From Nomia melanderi (lineage: Eukaryota > Arthropoda > Insecta > Hymenoptera > Halictidae), in assembly GCF_051020985.1 (NCBI RefSeq), contig NC_135007.1:6763501-6827500 (forward strand): a stretch of 64,000 nucleotides of DNA, read 5' to 3'. Shown here one piece after another: positions 61,711 to 64,000 of this stretch; position 1 is the stretch's first letter; each line of letters starts with the position of its first letter. The notes beneath the pieces are model-generated. The model searched no databases. It saw only the letters and a list, made by a program, of their open reading frames with translations, and was not told the origin of the DNA. The position numbers were made by a program, and so were the translations under genes.

Positions 61711-64000
61711 CTTGGGATTGAACAATTCAAGTTTTAGTTGTCTGAGTTGAACCTTGGGTTCGAAGAGTTCAAATTGTTAGTTGTCTGTGTTGAACGTTGG
61801 GGTTGAAGAGTTCAATTTTTAGTTGGTAATGGTGATCTAGATTTAATGTATAGATTGTAGAAGAAAAATGTTTCTAACAAAATGCTACAAAGTGAAAGGG
61901 AAACTTAACTATTTTTAAAGAAAATTTAACTAGGAAAAGTAAATTTTGAACTGTTATAGAGTAGGATGTATACAATGGAATCTTCAATATATATTATATA
62001 ATACATAATTTTACTCTGGTATAAAGTAATAAGTGAATATTGAAATACTGATTTTGGGAAAAGAACTTCCCTGCCAATCTAATGATACACTGGAAATCAG
62101 GAAAATATCGGAAAATCCTTCATTAGTGAAAGAATTTATAAACATACCTGAACTGTTCAGGAATTCCATTGATGTGTGGAGTTTGCTGCTGGAATTTCAG
62201 GATTTGTTGCAGTTCAGGAGGCAGACGGGTAGAGTAATGAAGCTGTGGCTCGGGCGGTGGTTGTTGCGGTGCCTGTCTGTGTCCTTGCGCTTGACGTTTC
62301 TGCCTTGATGGAATACGAGCTTTTCCACGGGATGGAGGACGTCGTGGTTCAGGAACATATTGCTGTTGTTCTTCGGCTGGATACTGAGGCTGTTGCTGTT
62401 GCGCCCCGATTATGTTTTCGTATCTGTGAAATCCAGAATTCTTGTAGTAACGATAAATTTTCATGAAATATAATATATATACATTATGTCGTCATGCAAC
62501 AGTATTCTTAAATAACTCTTCTGACAAGTCTGAACACTTTCTCTGTTAAACTTATCCTACGACATTAACCCAATGAATCTACATTACTCCTAACTTCTGA
62601 GCAGAAAACTCGAAAATAAATAAATAAATCAAGCTATCCAAATTCCCTTTAGTATAATTATTTTATAATCATCAATAATACAATGATTATGCTAAAATAA
62701 ATAAGGTTATCTACGTTCAATTCAACATAATTGTTTTATAGTTATTGGCTATACAATAGTTATACCGTATACTGTAAACTATTTCACAAGAGTTTCAATA
62801 GACATTACCTAAAGGGCTCTGGGATGATATTCAGGTAAGGGAGCATCTTTTGAAACTGAAACAGTTGTTTGATATCCGCGGGTGCGTTTTCGTATGGCTG
62901 CGCCGGTGGCAGTATGGGTTCATATGACTGAGCTTGCGGCTGTGGTTGTGCTGCTTGTTGCGGACGAGCGTGTGCTCGTTGTCGCTGGGGCGCTACTCGC
63001 GGTGCACTGGCTTGGACTTCCGAATATTGCGGTTGCGATTGCGACGATGGCCGCACTGCTCGGTCGTATGATCTCCAATTCACCCTCAAACCTTTCAAAT
63101 AGTATCATTATCGTGAGTATCGTAACCCCATTGCAAATCTAGTTTTCGTAAACCATTAACCTCTTCTCCAAGGAGAATTATCAAATAGTTCTTAGCGCTG
63201 AACAGGTTTTAGACCTTAACAGAATTTTAATTACTTGTACAGTTACAGTGAAAAAGTAATATAATATTTTTCGAAGCAAGAAATCAGAAATAGGGACAAG
63301 TTACTCTCTGATTTTTTGTTTACACGCTGAAGAACGTTGATGCAGTAATAATATAAAAATAATTTCTTAAGCGGTAATTCGGTAACGAATATACACTGCT
63401 AGTCAAAAGTATCGGACCATTTGATATGTAATGTCAGAAATTAAAAATTATATATCTTATAAATATATAAAATAAAATAATAAAAATTATATCTTTATAT
63501 TTGACTAATACACACATGTCCATATTCTTTTATCATACACAAAAATTCCCCAATTAAAGTTATTTATAAAACATGAAAGTTTTTATATATATATATATAT
63601 ATGTTCTCAAACATTCGCTCTTAATCTCTCATTCTGGGTTACTTGCCCGTCATCTATTTACTACTAGGCAACCTACATCCTTACACTCTACAACCTGCTC
63701 GGAAAACGCGCCTAACGGTTTGGCTTCTTACAGTAACGTCACTTACTTTAATGTACATTCTACCAACATCTAAATACTGAAACTATATATCTACATATTT
63801 GAGTTCTATCCCTTAATTTATGGCTCGATTTAAAAGTTCTATGATTAAATAGTAATTACAATAATAATTAAAGTCTGATATATTCTACTGTCACTTACCA
63901 CTGGGATCGTTGTATTGAAGCGATTTCGTAGAAGGATTGCCATCATAAGAACCCTGAATTACGGAGTGACCATCCGTTGCTCCTTGAATATTATATGCAG
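61149..64000 (-). CDS. Partial multi-module Gln/Pro-rich secreted or cuticle-like protein (406 aa visible)
   Basis: Minus-strand exons: 63899-64000 (continues beyond the window), 62809-63091, 62148-62423 and 61149-61710. From 63998 the 1221 nt join in frame to TGA at 61149-61151. The first visible exon and the start of the next read VIQGSYDGNPSTK and SLQYNDPSGLRVNW, which resembles a degenerate Rebers-Riddiford end (GSY...V.Y.AD..GFRV); a cuticular role is inferred. Three modules follow, each with a basic site (PQRQR, SRQKR|QA, SRQRR|QA), a Gln/Pro spacer and an LLxFQ motif (IKQLFQFQKMLPYL, LQQILKFQQQTPH, VKDLLKFQSQIPY). Two modules end IIPEPFR and GIPEQFR. The C-terminal tail is Tyr/Gln-rich with repeated AYQGQ/AYQNQP. 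The 164-aa gene at 54043-56404 is a one-module paralogue on the same strand. The family name is not recognised. Confidence 0.85.
61701..61825. repeat. Three tandem copies of about 42 bp over a splice acceptor
   Basis: On the + strand each unit starts TGTGTTGAAC or TGAGTTGAAC and ends TTAGTTG. Units start at 61701, 61743 and 61786. The first unit contains the first 10 nt of the last exon and its acceptor, so the splice site itself has been copied into the intron. Confidence 0.9.
62148..62423 (-). CDS. Multi-module protein, module 2 exon
   Basis: 276 nt flanked by introns of the same phase (split AG|N Arg codon on both sides), so it can be duplicated or skipped without changing frame. Reads YENIIGAQQQQ, PSRQKRQAQG, HYSTRLPPELQQILKFQQQ, GIPEQFR. 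Acceptor TTCACAG, donor CAG|GTATGT. Confidence 0.9.
62809..63091 (-). CDS. Multi-module protein, module 1 exon
   Basis: Reads GLRVNWRSYDRAVRP, a Gln/Pro/Ala-rich spacer with APQRQRAHARPQQ, then APADIKQLFQFQKMLPYL and IIPEPFR. Donor TTTAG|GTAATG. The acceptor (TTTGAAAG) has a weak pyrimidine tract, but the joined frame is continuous, so it is accepted with some doubt about the exact boundary. Confidence 0.8.
63392..63420. mobile_element. Tc1/mariner-like terminal repeat (single end)
   Basis: TA followed by CACTGCTAGTCAAAAGTATC and GGACCA. The pattern CA(G/C)TG-n-CAAAAGTAT-n-GGACCA is typical of Tc1-like termini inserted at TA. No inverse end is visible downstream to 64000, so this is a one-ended relic or a longer element cut by other changes. 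Confidence 0.55.
63584..63602. repeat. TA dinucleotide microsatellite
   Basis: About nine TA units in the intron. Confidence 0.95.
63899..64000 (-). CDS. Multi-module protein, upstream exon (cut by window edge)
   Basis: Open from the window edge. Reads AYNIQGATDGHSVIQGSYDG and then STKSLQYNDPSG. Donor CAGTG|GTAAGT at 63898. The exon start and the signal peptide lie outside the window. Confidence 0.8.

Larger units (their letters stand above)
63092..63898 (-). other. Intron with mobile-element end and TA repeat
   Basis: 807-nt intron of the multi-module gene. It holds a Tc1/mariner-like terminus at 63392 and a TA run at 63584-63602. Confidence 0.7.

Overview
The window is AT-rich animal nuclear DNA with scattered GC-rich patches. 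It has genuine spliced genes with canonical GT-AG introns and many short non-autonomous transposons, and no bacterial features (no operons, Shine-Dalgarno sites or CRISPR). The central gene is an unmistakable insect tailless orthologue, and the flanking genes look like secreted cuticle-type proteins, so the source is an insect. The base composition and repeat style make a hymenopteran such as a bee the likeliest group; that last step is inference.

Layout. (1) 1-1676, + strand: the 3'-terminal coding exon of a large extracellular protein. It has a Ser/Thr-rich region, 14 perfect-length heptads of the YSEPAKV type and a C-terminal Rebers-Riddiford-like motif. A long CT-rich tract follows in its 3' flank. 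(2) 1677-27125: mostly non-coding. I can offer only two weak small-ORF candidates here (3795-4013 with one membrane segment, and 17800-18075), plus hairpins, short tandem repeats and transposon fragments. (3) 27126-37599, + strand: tailless (tll, NR2E family) in four coding exons of 67, 237, 224 and 672 nt, encoding 399 residues. Intron 1 is about 8.1 kb. (4) 37600-54042: no gene I can support; many TTAA-bounded miniature elements and GC-rich patches. (5) 54043-56404, - strand: a three-exon gene for a 164-residue secreted Gln/Pro-rich protein, with a well-spaced TATA-like/initiator pair upstream. (6) 61149-64000, - strand: the last four exons of a larger paralogous gene (406 residues visible, 5' end outside the window).

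The genes in (5) and (6) share a module that I do not recognise as a named family. It is a basic cleavage-like site (REKR, RQKR, RQRR or RQR, mostly followed by Gln), a Gln/Pro-rich spacer, and a short amphipathic LLxFQ-type motif. In the larger gene each module sits on its own exon. This is my main candidate for an undescribed system, most likely a cuticular or extracellular-matrix family and less likely a cleaved precursor.

The second theme is a dense set of 150-260 bp miniature elements bounded by TTAA with inverted ends starting CACTA or CCC, the arrangement expected of non-autonomous piggyBac-like elements. Several lie inside tll introns, one ending about 50 bp before the exon that encodes the DNA-binding domain. 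All coordinates, splice phases and repeat comparisons were made by eye; no database search or expression evidence was available.
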